Positions 5,404 to 13,903 of a stretch of DNA of 21,429 bases are shown in pieces. Source of the DNA: Ventricola sp036297385 (GTDB lineage Bacteria; Bacillota; Clostridia; Christensenellales; Aristaeellaceae); the NCBI GenBank assembly GCA_036297385.1, contig JAXJLD010000036.1, positions 1 through 21,429 on the forward strand, in the 5' to 3' direction. The position numbers and the translations under genes are program-made. A model generated the notes under the pieces. The model searched no databases and was not told where the DNA came from. It saw only the letters and a list, made by a program, of their open reading frames with translations. The stretch's first letter is position 1. Every line of letters starts with the position of its first letter.

Positions 5404-6327
5404 TCATTCTCCCGTGTTCTTCACGCCGTACACCATTTCCAGCCGGCGATCCAGTTCGTTGACGGCGTTGTAGCCCTCGTTCTTGAGCCGCCAGTTGCGT
5501 GCGGCAATCTCTACGATCATCGCCAGATTGCGTCCCGAGCGCACCGGCACATTGGTCAGCGGCACGCTCACGCCCAGAATCTCCATCGTCTGATCCTGAT
5601 TGCCCAGCCGGTCATAATCCTTGTCCGGCGACCAGAATTCCAGATGCACCACCATGTCGATCGTCTTGCGGCGCATCACCGCGCCGATGCCGAAGATGAG
5701 CTTGATATCCACAATGCCGATGCCGCGCAGCTCCATGAAGTCGCGGACGATCTCCGGCGATTCGCCGCGGAGCTTCAGCCCCACGCGCGCAATATCCACC
5801 ACGTCATCTGCCACCAGCAGATGCCCGCGCTTAATCAGCTCCAGCGCACATTCGCTCTTGCCCACGCCGCTCTCGCCCGTAATCAGCACACCCACGCCGA
5901 ACACATCGACCAGCACACCGTGCTGCGTGACGCGCGGAGCCAATGCCTCTGCCAGATAGGTGATCGCCTGACTGGTAAACACGCTCGTCTCTACCTTCGT
6001 CCGGTACAGCGGCACGCTGTGCGCTTTCGCCTGTTCCAGCAGCATCGGCGGGCAGTCCATGCCGCGCGCGATAACGATACAGGGCATCTCATAGGAAAAA
6101 TAGCGTTCCAGCCGCTCCCGGCGCACCTCCACAGGCAGGCTGGTGAGATACGCCATCTCCGTCATCCCGATTACCTGAGGCCGCATATTGGAAAACACGT
6201 CGAAATACCCGGCAAACTGGATGCCCGGTCGGCACACGTCTGCCGCTTCGATATTCATGCTGTGGCTGCTCGCCGGATTGAGTACCTCCAGCTCCAGCGC
6301 ATCGATAAAGTCCTGATGGGAAATCAT
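5404..6327 (-). CDS. hprK: HPr kinase/phosphorylase
   Basis: The 307-residue product phosphorylates, and dephosphorylates, Ser46 of the phosphotransfer protein HPr, the central switch of carbon catabolite repression in Firmicutes. The C-terminal kinase domain has the catalytic His in TQHGVLVDVFG (His136), Walker A GESGVGKS (151-158), the DD pair at 174-175 and the HprK signature ELRGIGIVDI (199-208). The N-terminal half (1-125) is the usual HprK N domain. The start at 6327 follows AGGGGG; an open frame extends 15 codons further upstream without a ribosome binding site. In many Firmicutes hprK is followed by lgt; here it precedes glucokinase. A TATAAT sits at 6384-6379 but has a poor -35, so an internal promoter is possible. 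Confidence 0.96.
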   Translation of the reverse strand: MISHQDFIDALELEVLNPASSHSMNIEAADVCRPGIQFAGYFDVFSNMRPQVIGMTEMAYLTSLPVEVRRERLERYFSYEMPCIVIARGMDCPPMLLEQAKAHSVPLYRTKVETSVFTSQAITYLAEALAPRVTQHGVLVDVFGVGVLITGESGVGKSECALELIKRGHLLVADDVVDIARVGLKLRGESPEIVRDFMELRGIGIVDIKLIFGIGAVMRRKTIDMVVHLEFWSPDKDYDRLGNQDQTMEILGVSVPLTNVPVRSGRNLAMIVEIAARNWRLKNEGYNAVNELDRRLEMVYGVKNTGE

Positions 6328-6415
6328 CGTTCCCCCTCGCCTTCCCTCTGTGTCATTCCGCCTTTTGGGCATACGTCTATTATAGCCGATTTATCCGCCC
6401 ATGGCTATACCCGTC

Positions 6416-7837
6416 TCACTCATGGAACGGCAGCCCCAGGAACGCCGCCATCCTGCTCACCAGCTCTCTGGCGTGCGACTTGGTGGGCATCTCCGCAAAG
6501 ACGCGCACACGCGGCTCCGTGCCGGAGAAGCGGGCGATGATCCAGCCCTCCTCAAAATACACCTTGCAGCCATCGCGGTAGCTTACCTTCTCCACAGGCA
6601 GCCCAAAGTCCGGCAGCAGCTTCTGCTCCATCAGCCTCTCCTGAATATCTGCCTTGCTCTTCTTGGTCAGCGCCCAGTCGTACTCCGCCATATACAGCGT
6701 GCCAAAGCGGTCGTTCAGCTCCTCCAGCAGCGCGGAGAGCGGCTTTTTCGTCACGGAGATCATCTCCACCAGCAGCGAAGCCGCATACAGGCCATCCTTG
6801 CCGCTGATATGTCCGCGCACCGTCAGGCCGCCAGAGGATTCGCCGCCGATGAGCGCGTTATTCGCCTCCATCCCGGCGGAGATGTGCTTAAAGCCCACCG
6901 GAACCTCGATGCACGCCTGGCCGTAGGCCGCCGCCACGCGATCCAGCAGGTGTGTGGTCGCGATATTGCGCACCGCTGCGCCCTTCCAGCCCTTGTACGC
7001 CAGCAGGTAATAGTACAGCAACACCAGCACGTCGTTTGCGGAGACATAGCGTCCCTTTTCGTCGATGATGCCCAGCCTGTCCGCGTCGCCGTCGGTCGCG
7101 ATGCCCAGATCGGCGTGATGATCCGCCACAGACACCTGCAAGTCCCGCAGGGTATCCGGGTTCGGCGCAGGCAGATGCCCGCCGAAGAAGGCGTCATGCC
7201 GGTCGTTAATCACATCCACATCGCAGCGAGCGGTAAAGAGAATGGTCATCAGGCCCGACAGGCTCACGCCGTACATCGGATCGAGCACCACGCGCGGCCT
7301 GCGTGCGCGGATGGCGTCCATGTCGATCTTCGCCATGATGGAATCCAGATAGGCGTCGCGCGGGTCGATGTACACCACGCGCCCCTCAGCACGCGCCTCG
7401 TCAAAGGGCATGGTGCAGATCTCCTCTTCCCGCAGCGCATTCGCCTCATCGCTCAGCGGCGCGGTCACGTCCTCAGTCGCATCGCGCCCACCGCGCGTAA
7501 AGAGCTTGATGCCGTTGTAAATCGCCGGGTTGTGGCTGGCCGTCACCGCCGCTCCGTAAGGCAGGCGCATATTTTTGACGGTGAACATCACCTGCGGCGT
7601 GGGCGCGGCGAGATTGATGAAGTACAGCTTCACATTTTCTGCCGCCATCACCTCCGAAAACCAGATCGCGCTCTCCCGGCTGAGGAACCGCCGGTCATAG
7701 CCGATGCAGATGCCCTCGTCCGCCACGCCCTCGCGCTTCATGCGCCGCGCCACCGCGCAGGCCACGCGCTGAATGTTCGCGCGCGTGAACCCGTCACCGA
7801 TCACCTCGCGCCAGCCGCCCGTACCAAAACGAATCAT
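6416..7837 (-). CDS. Phosphoglucomutase / phosphomannomutase (alpha-D-phosphohexomutase)
   Basis: The 473-residue cytoplasmic enzyme belongs to the four-domain phosphohexomutase family, which interconverts hexose 1- and 6-phosphates. It carries the phosphoserine loop TASHNP (99-104, Ser101), the magnesium loop DGDADR (249-254), the sugar-binding loop GGESSGG (331-337) and the phosphate-binding loop FSGTEPRVR (437-445). These are all four active-site loops in order. GESSGG and the length favour a phosphoglucomutase or phosphomannomutase over GlmM, whose sugar loop is usually GEQSGH; substrate cannot be settled by eye. The ATG follows AAGGAGG. It lies 45 bases after a 21-codon leader ORF and 88 bp before hprK, and is probably the first large gene of the sugar-phosphate operon. 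Confidence 0.92.
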   Translation of the reverse strand: MIRFGTGGWREVIGDGFTRANIQRVACAVARRMKREGVADEGICIGYDRRFLSRESAIWFSEVMAAENVKLYFINLAAPTPQVMFTVKNMRLPYGAAVTASHNPAIYNGIKLFTRGGRDATEDVTAPLSDEANALREEEICTMPFDEARAEGRVVYIDPRDAYLDSIMAKIDMDAIRARRPRVVLDPMYGVSLSGLMTILFTARCDVDVINDRHDAFFGGHLPAPNPDTLRDLQVSVADHHADLGIATDGDADRLGIIDEKGRYVSANDVLVLLYYYLLAYKGWKGAAVRNIATTHLLDRVAAAYGQACIEVPVGFKHISAGMEANNALIGGESSGGLTVRGHISGKDGLYAASLLVEMISVTKKPLSALLEELNDRFGTLYMAEYDWALTKKSKADIQERLMEQKLLPDFGLPVEKVSYRDGCKVYFEEGWIIARFSGTEPRVRVFAEMPTKSHARELVSRMAAFLGLPFHE

Positions 7838-7883
7838 GATTCTGCCTCCTTGCCCATTGTCAGCAATACAATGTTCGCCCTGT

Positions 7884-7949
7884 TTAAATGCCGGAATTGA
7901 TGAGGCTGTCCACCATCGTCCACATCTGCGTGCCGCGCAGCAGCCTCAT
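7884..7949 (-). CDS. 21-aa leader ORF upstream of the phosphohexomutase
   Basis: This ORF is too short for usual gene finding. It starts ATG AGG CTG after AAAGGGTG, begins MRLLRGTQMWTMVDSL and stops at TAA (7886-7884). An extended -10 promoter sits about 30 bp upstream. The first 10 bases of its coding region and bases 7899-7908 near its end form a perfect inverted repeat (GATGAGGCTG/CAGCCTCATC), so the start codon can be masked in a hairpin. It may be a regulatory leader peptide or a tiny protein. I do not recognise the sequence. Confidence 0.4.
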   Translation of the reverse strand: MRLLRGTQMWTMVDSLINSGI

Positions 7950-7975
7950 CTGTTCACCCTTTCTATGTTGCCTCT

Positions 7976-8004
7976 ATTTTATCAAATCCGCACGAATTCT
8001 GAAA
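7976..8004 (-). promoter_or_regulatory. Promoter of the sugar-phosphate operon
   Basis: Minus-strand TAAAAT (7981-7976) is preceded by TGA (extended -10), with a weak TTTCAG (8004-7999) at 17 bp. It points at the 21-codon ORF and the phosphohexomutase. Confidence 0.5.
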
Positions 8005-8040
8005 GACTATTTGCATCGTTTTCTTCTCATTTCTTGTGGA

Positions 8041-8098
8041 TTCGCCATAGGGAAGCCGTTAGGGGTGCCGCCCTAACCCCCCCTTTCTTCGCTTCGCA
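8041..8098. repeat. Modular multi-hairpin repeat, short copy
   Basis: TTCGCCATA, then TTAGGGGTGCCGCCCTAA (a hairpin), then CCCCTTTCTTCGCTTCGC match the 13781-13866 copy. The segment with the TTGGGGA/TCCCCAA hairpin is missing, so this looks like an internally deleted copy. It lies between the sugar-phosphate operon promoter and the terminator of the LysR operon. The rest of 8005-8165 shows nothing else. Confidence 0.55.
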
Positions 8099-8165
8099 CA
8101 TATTCATCCTTTCTATCCAAAAACAGCATGACAATCGAAACCGTACAACATCCCTCATATAGCAA

Positions 8166-8207
8166 AAAAAGGAGTCTGAGGAACCGCTTTTCCTCAGACT
8201 CCTTTTT
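8166..8207 (-). terminator. Intrinsic terminator of the lysR operon
   Basis: A 17-bp perfect stem (8166-8182 with 8191-8207), built around GGAGTCTGAGG, has an 8-base loop and ends in T-runs on both strands. It stands 16 bp past the stop of the peptidoglycan-binding protein gene. By structure it could work in both directions. Confidence 0.85.
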
Positions 8208-8222
8208 GTCACACCGCATCTG

Positions 8223-9095
8223 TCATCGGTGAATCACCGGCACGCCGCCCACCAGCAAGCAGGTCACGCCCATCTTCTCCAGCAGCGGCGCGGTGACATA
8301 CGCCTCTCCGCTGTACGCATAGACGCGGCTCTCTTCATCCGTCAGGAAGATCACGCCGTCGAGCGCACCCATCGCGCCCTCACACGCGCCCTCCTGCCCA
8401 TCGGTCATCAGCGCCAGCTCCGGCTCGCCCTCCGGCCCCGTGAGCTGCCAGCTTCCCGCCTCATACCGGCTCTCATAGCCCAGCTTTTCCAGCACGCCGC
8501 ACAGCGGATAGAGCAGCGCACCATCCTCCGCCGTGCCGACATACAGCTCTGTTTCCACATCCTCCACAAACATCTGGGTCAGCTTCAGCGCAAACGGTGC
8601 GGCAGATGCGTCCGGCTTCGGCGTAGGCGTGGGGCTGGGCACAGGCGTAGGCGTAGGCAACGGCGTGGGGCTGGGCGTAGGCGTGGGCTTGGGAATCACA
8701 TCCTCGCCAAACATCCGCTCCAGCGTCGCCGGGCCCACCTTGCCGTCGATCTTCTCCAGCTTGTGTGCACGCTGAAAGCCGTACACCGCCTTGCGCGTAC
8801 CCAAGCCGAACACACCGTCCACCTCGCCCAGATAATAGCCAAGCTGATAGAGCCTGCGCTGCATGAGCTTGACGTCCTCACCCTCCATGCCGCGCCACAT
8901 GATGCGCTCGCCCAGACCGGCGGCCTTCATCTCCTCCTGCGTGATGGCGTCCATCATGCCGCCCGCCTCTACAGATTCCTGCACAGCCGGTGTGACCGTG
9001 GGCGCATCCTTGACCTGCACGCCCAGCATTTCCTCTGCCAGCGCGCCCGTCGGCACAAGCATCATCAGCAGCAGCGCCGCATATCGTTTCAGCAT
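8223..9095 (-). CDS. Secreted peptidoglycan-binding protein with Thr-Pro linker
   Basis: The 290-residue product has a Sec signal peptide (LKRY, a hydrophobic core and a likely cut after GALA at about residue 20). A peptidoglycan_binding_1 domain follows (about 69-130; GEDVKLMQRRLYQLGYYLGE, DGVFGLGTRKAVYGFQ). Then comes a low-complexity Pro/Thr/Ser linker (135-161) and a C-terminal domain (168-290) that resembles the stalk-like copper amine oxidase N-terminal repeat (LYPLCGVLEKLGYE, YVTAPLLEKMGV). No catalytic domain is evident, so it is probably a wall-bound accessory or sensor. The Met at 9095 is preferred over one at 9101 because GGAGG is 7 bases away rather than 1; the ribosome binding site lies in the last codons of the HAD gene. 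It is the third gene of the lysR operon. Confidence 0.85.
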   Translation of the reverse strand: MLKRYAALLLMMLVPTGALAEEMLGVQVKDAPTVTPAVQESVEAGGMMDAITQEEMKAAGLGERIMWRGMEGEDVKLMQRRLYQLGYYLGEVDGVFGLGTRKAVYGFQRAHKLEKIDGKVGPATLERMFGEDVIPKPTPTPSPTPLPTPTPVPSPTPTPKPDASAAPFALKLTQMFVEDVETELYVGTAEDGALLYPLCGVLEKLGYESRYEAGSWQLTGPEGEPELALMTDGQEGACEGAMGALDGVIFLTDEESRVYAYSGEAYVTAPLLEKMGVTCLLVGGVPVIHR

Positions 9096-9097
9096 AT

Positions 9098-9775
9098 TCA
9101 TTCCTCCAAGATGTTCTGGTTTCTATCATATAGAAAGAAACGATCCATCATGCCTTTTTCATGCATATAAAATCCGTGCATCCCAAATTCGTTTGCACCC
9201 TTGATGTTGCACAGCGTGTCATCAATGAACAGCGTGCGCGCAGGCTCAAGGCCATAGCGCGTACACAACAGCGCATAAATCTCCCGCTCCGGCTTCATTA
9301 CATGGTCATAGCAGGAGATCACGCCGCCGTCAAAGAGATCTCCAAAGTGCTCCGCATACTTGACCCGCAGGCGTTCATAGCCCCGCTGGGGATAGTTGGA
9401 GAGCAGGTACAGCTTTTTGCCCGCCGCCCTGCATCGCCTTGCCGTGCGCCAGCCCTCCTCAATCGGCGTTTTCAGCTCAATCCAGTCCACCAGCGCGTGC
9501 AGGTAGTCCGCCTCCTGCCCACCGGCTTCCTGTGCCAGCCTGTGCGCCGCCTCCTCATAGCTCATGGTGCCGCGGTCAAAGCAAGGCCAATACGGCCCCT
9601 TGTAGACATGGCGAAGCATATGCTGCTGCATGGCCTCATCCCCCGGAAAGAGGCGCTGCAAAAAGTCGTCCGGCGCAAACCGGATCAGGATGTTGCCGAT
9701 ATCAAATACCACCGCATCCACCGCGTCCCACGGCATCCTCTCGTATACAAGATCAAACCGGATTCCCTGATTCAT
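9098..9775 (-). CDS. HAD superfamily hydrolase (YihX-like)
   Basis: The 225-residue cytoplasmic product has the four HAD motifs: FDIGN (nucleophile Asp25), LLSNY (Ser126), MKPEREIY (Lys161) and FIDDTLCNIKGA (Asp185/Asp186). The DxGN form of motif I, without the usual second Asp, is typical of YihX-like sugar-phosphate phosphatases of HAD subfamily IA; substrate is not predictable from sequence. The region after motif I (30-115) is a helical cap. The ATG overlaps the lysR stop by 4 bases and follows AAAGGAGG, so translation is coupled to lysR. Its stop is 2 bases from the preferred start of the peptidoglycan-binding gene. Confidence 0.9.
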   Translation of the reverse strand: MNQGIRFDLVYERMPWDAVDAVVFDIGNILIRFAPDDFLQRLFPGDEAMQQHMLRHVYKGPYWPCFDRGTMSYEEAAHRLAQEAGGQEADYLHALVDWIELKTPIEEGWRTARRCRAAGKKLYLLSNYPQRGYERLRVKYAEHFGDLFDGGVISCYDHVMKPEREIYALLCTRYGLEPARTLFIDDTLCNIKGANEFGMHGFYMHEKGMMDRFFLYDRNQNILEE

Positions 9776-10785
9776 GCACGTTCCTCCTTTCGGGCGGTCC
9801 CGCCGCCAATGTCCTCTTCATTCGCGGCTGTGCGCTGTATTCCTTCTTTTTCGCACATTTCTGCCTGCGCCGGAGCGCTCTGCATATCGCCCACGATCCG
9901 CCGCAGCAGCGCCAGATATTCCTGCCCAAGTTGCGTGAGCCGCGCCTCCTTGTGGGTGATGACCCCGATGCGGATCTGTTCATCCACAGCCAGCGGAATC
10001 GAGATGATATCCTCGCCGCGCAGATACGACGGACAGATGCCCGAGGAGATGGTGTAGCCGTCTGTGCCCACCATCAGGTCGATGATGGTACCCTTGTCGG
10101 TGACCTTGATGCTGCGGTCATGGTTGAGCGTGGAGAGAATCTCCTCCGAGAAATAAAAGGCATTCTGGTCACCCTGATCGTAGGTGAGGCAGGGCAGCTC
10201 CACCAGATCGGCCATCGTCACGCTCGTCCTGCCCGCCAGCGGGTTGTTGCGCCCCACAAAGATGTGCGGCCGGGCAGCAAACAGCTCCGAGAAGAGCAGA
10301 TTCGCCTCGCGCAGCGTCTTGCTGATGACCGCCTCGTTGAATGCGCTCATGTAAATCACGCCCATCTCGCTGCGCAGGTTTTTCACATCCATGATCGTAT
10401 CGTGGGTCTTGCCCTCCCGCAGGATGAACTCATACGCCTGATCGCTGTGCGCACGCACCAGCTCGATAAACGCGCTGGACGTGAAGGAGTAGTGCTGGGT
10501 GGAAACAGAGAAGCGCTGACGCACCGCCTGCCGCGCGATGTACTTTTCCTCAATCAGCGCTGCCTGCTGCACCACCTGCCGCGCATACCCCAAAAACTCC
10601 GCGCCCTCGGCGGTAATCAGCACGCCGCGCGATCGGCGCACGAAGATGGTGGTCGCTGTTTCCTCCTCCAGCTCCCGGATGGCGGCAGACAGGCTGGGCT
10701 GTGCAATGAACAGCGACTTCGCCGCCTCCGTAATCGACCCCTTGTCTGCCACCTCAATGACATACTTGAGCTGCTGAAGCGTCAT
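9772..10785 (-). CDS. LysR-family transcriptional regulator
   Basis: The 337-residue product has an N-terminal winged helix-turn-helix (1-60; QQLKYVIEVADKGSITEAA, AQPSLSAAIRELEEE) and a LysR substrate-binding domain (about 92-300). A tail of some 35 extra residues, rich in Glu and Ala, goes beyond the usual length of about 300. The start at 10785 follows GGAGG; an open frame extends 15 codons upstream without support. It is divergent from metNIQ, and a LysR-type dyad lies between the two promoters, so it may sense a methionine- or cysteine-related metabolite and control the importer. That is inference from layout. It is first in an operon with a HAD phosphatase and a secreted protein. Confidence 0.93.
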   Translation of the reverse strand: MTLQQLKYVIEVADKGSITEAAKSLFIAQPSLSAAIRELEEETATTIFVRRSRGVLITAEGAEFLGYARQVVQQAALIEEKYIARQAVRQRFSVSTQHYSFTSSAFIELVRAHSDQAYEFILREGKTHDTIMDVKNLRSEMGVIYMSAFNEAVISKTLREANLLFSELFAARPHIFVGRNNPLAGRTSVTMADLVELPCLTYDQGDQNAFYFSEEILSTLNHDRSIKVTDKGTIIDLMVGTDGYTISSGICPSYLRGEDIISIPLAVDEQIRIGVITHKEARLTQLGQEYLALLRRIVGDMQSAPAQAEMCEKEGIQRTAANEEDIGGGTARKEERA

Positions 10786-10818
10786 GCCTCCGCCTCCCTT
10801 CCCACCTATGATATGGTT

Positions 10819-10847
10819 AGTATAGCACATTTTCGCCCACAGCGCAA
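10819..10847 (-). promoter_or_regulatory. Promoter of the lysR operon
   Basis: On the minus strand TTGCGC (10847-10842) and TATACT (10824-10819) are 17 bp apart, with TGC before the -10 box. It lies about 34 bp before the LysR start codon. Confidence 0.65.
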
Positions 10848-10852
10848 ATCTT

Positions 10853-10871
10853 CCATAGCTTTATCCTATGG
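10853..10871 (+). promoter_or_regulatory. LysR-type operator dyad
   Basis: CCATAG (10853-10858) and CTATGG (10866-10871) form a perfect inverted repeat with a 7-base spacer and contain the T-N11-A core of LysR boxes. The centre lies at about -66 of the metN start, the classic recognition-site position for LysR activators, and at about -49 of the lysR start. Confidence 0.6.
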
Positions 10872-10892
10872 CACACCATACTTTAATCATGT

Positions 10893-10921
10893 TTGCCTAT
10901 GCAAGCAAAATGCGCTATAAT
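10893..10921 (+). promoter_or_regulatory. Promoter of metNIQ
   Basis: TTGCCT (10893-10898) and TATAAT (10916-10921) are separated by 17 bp. The leader of about 70 bases to the TTG start is too short for a SAM riboswitch, and no S-box motifs are seen in it. Confidence 0.7.
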
Positions 10922-10997
10922 ACCCCATGTCACCGGAACTCACCGGAGACCCCACATCATGACAAACGGCATTCGCCGTCGAAAGGAGAGGCGCATC

Positions 10998-11994
<997 letters not shown>

Positions 11995-12005
<11 letters not shown>

Positions 12006-12660
12006 GAAGATGATTCCCCTGATGCTGGAAGGCATCCGCGATACGATGTACATGACCGTGGTCTCCACGCTCTTCGCGTATCTGCTGGGTCTGCCGCTGG
12101 CCATTGCGCTGGTGCTGACCTCGCCCAAGGGGCTTGCCCCCAAGCCGATGCTTTACCGGGTGCTGGATGCGGTGGTCAACATCTTCCGCTCCATCCCCTT
12201 CCTGATCCTGATGATCCTCGTCATCCCGCTGACGCGCCTGATTGCGGGCCGCGCCTACGGCTCCACGGCGACGATCGTTCCGCTGGTCATCGCGGCAGCG
12301 CCCTACGTCGCCCGAATGATCGAAAGCTCGCTGCTGGAGGTTGATCCCGGCGTGATCGAAGCAGCACAGTCCATGGGCGCGTCCATTCCGGCGATCATCT
12401 TCAAGGTGATTCTCCCGGAAGCCAAGACCTCCCTCATCGTCGGCGCGACGATCTCCTGCGGCACCATCCTCGGATACAGCGCCATGTCCGGCGCGATCGG
12501 CGGCGGCGGTCTGGGACAGATTGCCATCAGCTATGGCTACAACCGCTACCAGACCGACGTGCTGCTGGTCACCGTCATCCTGCTGATCGTGCTGATGCAG
12601 CTCATTCAGGCGGTCGGCATGTATATCTCCCGCAAGACCGATAAGCGCGTGCGCGAGTAA
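11995..12660 (+). CDS. metI: Methionine ABC transporter permease
   Basis: The 221-residue inner-membrane permease has about five hydrophobic segments and the EAA loop that docks onto the ATPase (from EAAQSMGAS at 122 through IIFKVILPEAK). The conserved GATISCGTILGYSAMSGAIGGGGLGQIAI region is characteristic of MetI. The start overlaps the metN stop region by 11 bases, indicating coupled translation. Together with MetN and MetQ it should import D- or L-methionine. Confidence 0.95.
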
Positions 12661-12737
12661 GTCACACCCCTCCATCAAACAAAACGATTTCGCTTTAGAC
12701 AGTTCTCATTCTATCATCAAAAAGGAGCGAATGCACC

Positions 12738-13526
12738 ATGAAAAAGCTGATTACCGTTGCCCTCACCCTCGCACTTGCCTGCACGCTGGCCACGGCCAGC
12801 GCCGCCACCAAGCTCGTCGTCGGCGCCTCCTCCACCCCGCACGCGGAGATTCTGGAAGCCGCTAAGGAACAGCTCGCCGCCAAGGACATTGAGCTGGAGA
12901 TCGTCGTCTTTGACGACTATGTGCAGCCAAACCTGCAGCTCGACGCGGGCGATCTGGACGCAAACTACTTCCAGCACACCTCCTATCTGGAAAGCTTCTG
13001 CGCGGACAACGGCACCAAGCTGGTCTCCGCCGGCGCGGTTCACTATGAGCCGATGGGCCTGTATTCCAACCTCAAGAAGGCGTACACCGTGGATTCCATC
13101 CCGGAGGGCGCGGTGATCGCCGTGCCGAACGACCCGACCAACGAGGCCCGTGCGCTGAACCTGCTGGCGGCGCAGGGACTGATTACCCTCTCGGAGAAGG
13201 CCGGAACCAACGCGACCGTGCTGGACATCGAGGAGAACCCGAAGAACCTCGTCGTGCAGGAGTTTGAGGCGGCGGCTGTGCCGCGTATGCTGGCGGATGT
13301 CGATCTGGCGGTCATCAACTCCAACTACGCGCTTCAGGCGGGCGTTGAAGTCGTCGGCACCGCCATCGCGGTAGAATCCTCCGACATCGCCTATCCGAAC
13401 GTCATCGCCATCCGCGAGGGTGACGACCGCGCCGAGCTCAAGACGCTCGTCGAGGTGCTTCAGGGCGAGGAGATGGTGCAGTGGATCAAGGATACCTACG
13501 GCACCTCCGTCATCCCGACGAAGTAA
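12738..13526 (+). CDS. metQ: Methionine ABC transporter substrate-binding protein (NlpA family)
   Basis: The 262-residue product has a signal peptide (MKKLITVALTLALACTLATASA) and the NlpA/MetQ fold, seen in LVVGASSTPHAEILE (26-40), DDYVQPNLQLDAGDLDANYFQH, PNDPTNEARALNLLA and AVINSNYALQAG. It captures methionine outside the membrane and delivers it to MetNI. The lipobox is atypical: Cys15 is preceded by A-L-A rather than L-[AST]-[AG], and an alternative signal peptidase I site follows TASA. A Gram-positive MetQ should be lipid-anchored, so Cys15 is the likely site but less certain than usual. It follows metI by 77 bp, has the ribosome binding site AAAGGAG and ends at a strong terminator. Confidence 0.94.
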   Translation: MKKLITVALTLALACTLATASAATKLVVGASSTPHAEILEAAKEQLAAKDIELEIVVFDDYVQPNLQLDAGDLDANYFQHTSYLESFCADNGTKLVSAGAVHYEPMGLYSNLKKAYTVDSIPEGAVIAVPNDPTNEARALNLLAAQGLITLSEKAGTNATVLDIEENPKNLVVQEFEAAAVPRMLADVDLAVINSNYALQAGVEVVGTAIAVESSDIAYPNVIAIREGDDRAELKTLVEVLQGEEMVQWIKDTYGTSVIPTK

Positions 13527-13540
13527 AGCAAGACCATGAT

Positions 13541-13574
13541 AAAGCCCCCGGCGCGAAAAACGCCGGGGGCTTTT
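13541..13574 (+). terminator. Intrinsic terminator of metNIQ
   Basis: AAAGCCCCCGGCG (13541-13553) pairs with CGCCGGGGGCTTT (13561-13573) around a 7-base loop, followed by TTTT. It starts 14 bases after the metQ stop. Confidence 0.9.
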
Positions 13575-13612
13575 GCTGTTCATCCTCAATTTGAAGCTTC
13601 GTTTTTTCATTT

Positions 13613-13683
13613 GTACGTTAGGGCTGCCGCCCTATAACCTGCTTGGGGATTTCATCCCCAAACCCCTTCTTCGCTTCGCGCTG
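13613..13683. repeat. Modular repeat, module A copy 1
   Basis: These 71 bases recur at 13795-13865 with one mismatch (T13640 against C13822). The module holds a TAGGGC/GCCCTA hairpin and a TTGGGGA/TCCCCAA hairpin and ends in CTTCTTCGCTTCGCGCTG. Direct orientation, 182 bp apart. Confidence 0.85.
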
Positions 13684-13734
13684 CATAAAGTCCTTAGTAT
13701 GCAAACAGTACGGATAGAAACAGCCATGCATAAA
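13684..13734. other. Spacer between repeat modules
   Basis: An AT-richer linker that contains GGATAGAAACAG, a string also found in near form after the copies at 2155 (AATAGAAACAG) and, inverted, at 8041 (CTTTCTATCC). TGCATAAAG occurs at both ends. It may be a boundary of the repeat unit. No gene is seen. Confidence 0.4.
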
Positions 13735-13866
13735 GCCCCGTCAGGTAACGCTTCGCTCCCTGACGGCTTCGCTGAATGGCTTCGCCATAAAGGGGTACGT
13801 TAGGGCTGCCGCCCTATAACCCGCTTGGGGATTTCATCCCCAAACCCCTTCTTCGCTTCGCGCTGG
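13735..13866. repeat. Modular repeat, module B plus module A copy 2
   Basis: Four small hairpins lie in a row: CCGTCAGG/CCTGACGG (13738-13745/13759-13766), ATGGC/GCCAT (13776-13788), TAGGGC/GCCCTA (13801-13816) and TTGGGGA/TCCCCAA (13825-13843). The tail is CTTCTTCGCTTCGCGCTGG. Module B is shared with 2161-2217 and module A with 13613-13683. The copies stand between convergent metQ and the nitroreductase gene, where they could also act as a transcription stop for the minus-strand operon. Confidence 0.8.
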
Positions 13867-13903
13867 ACAAAGCAGTTGGAGCATCAAAACCGGGCGATTT
13901 CTA

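Noticed and set aside
8610..8695. Tandem repeat or CRISPR-like array
   Set aside because: The GGCGTAGGCGTGGG-like repeats are simply the codons of the Pro-Thr-Ser linker in the peptidoglycan-binding protein.
10922..10997. SAM or other riboswitch in the metN leader
   Set aside because: The leader is about 70 bases long, has no S-box core and no terminator or sequestering hairpin.
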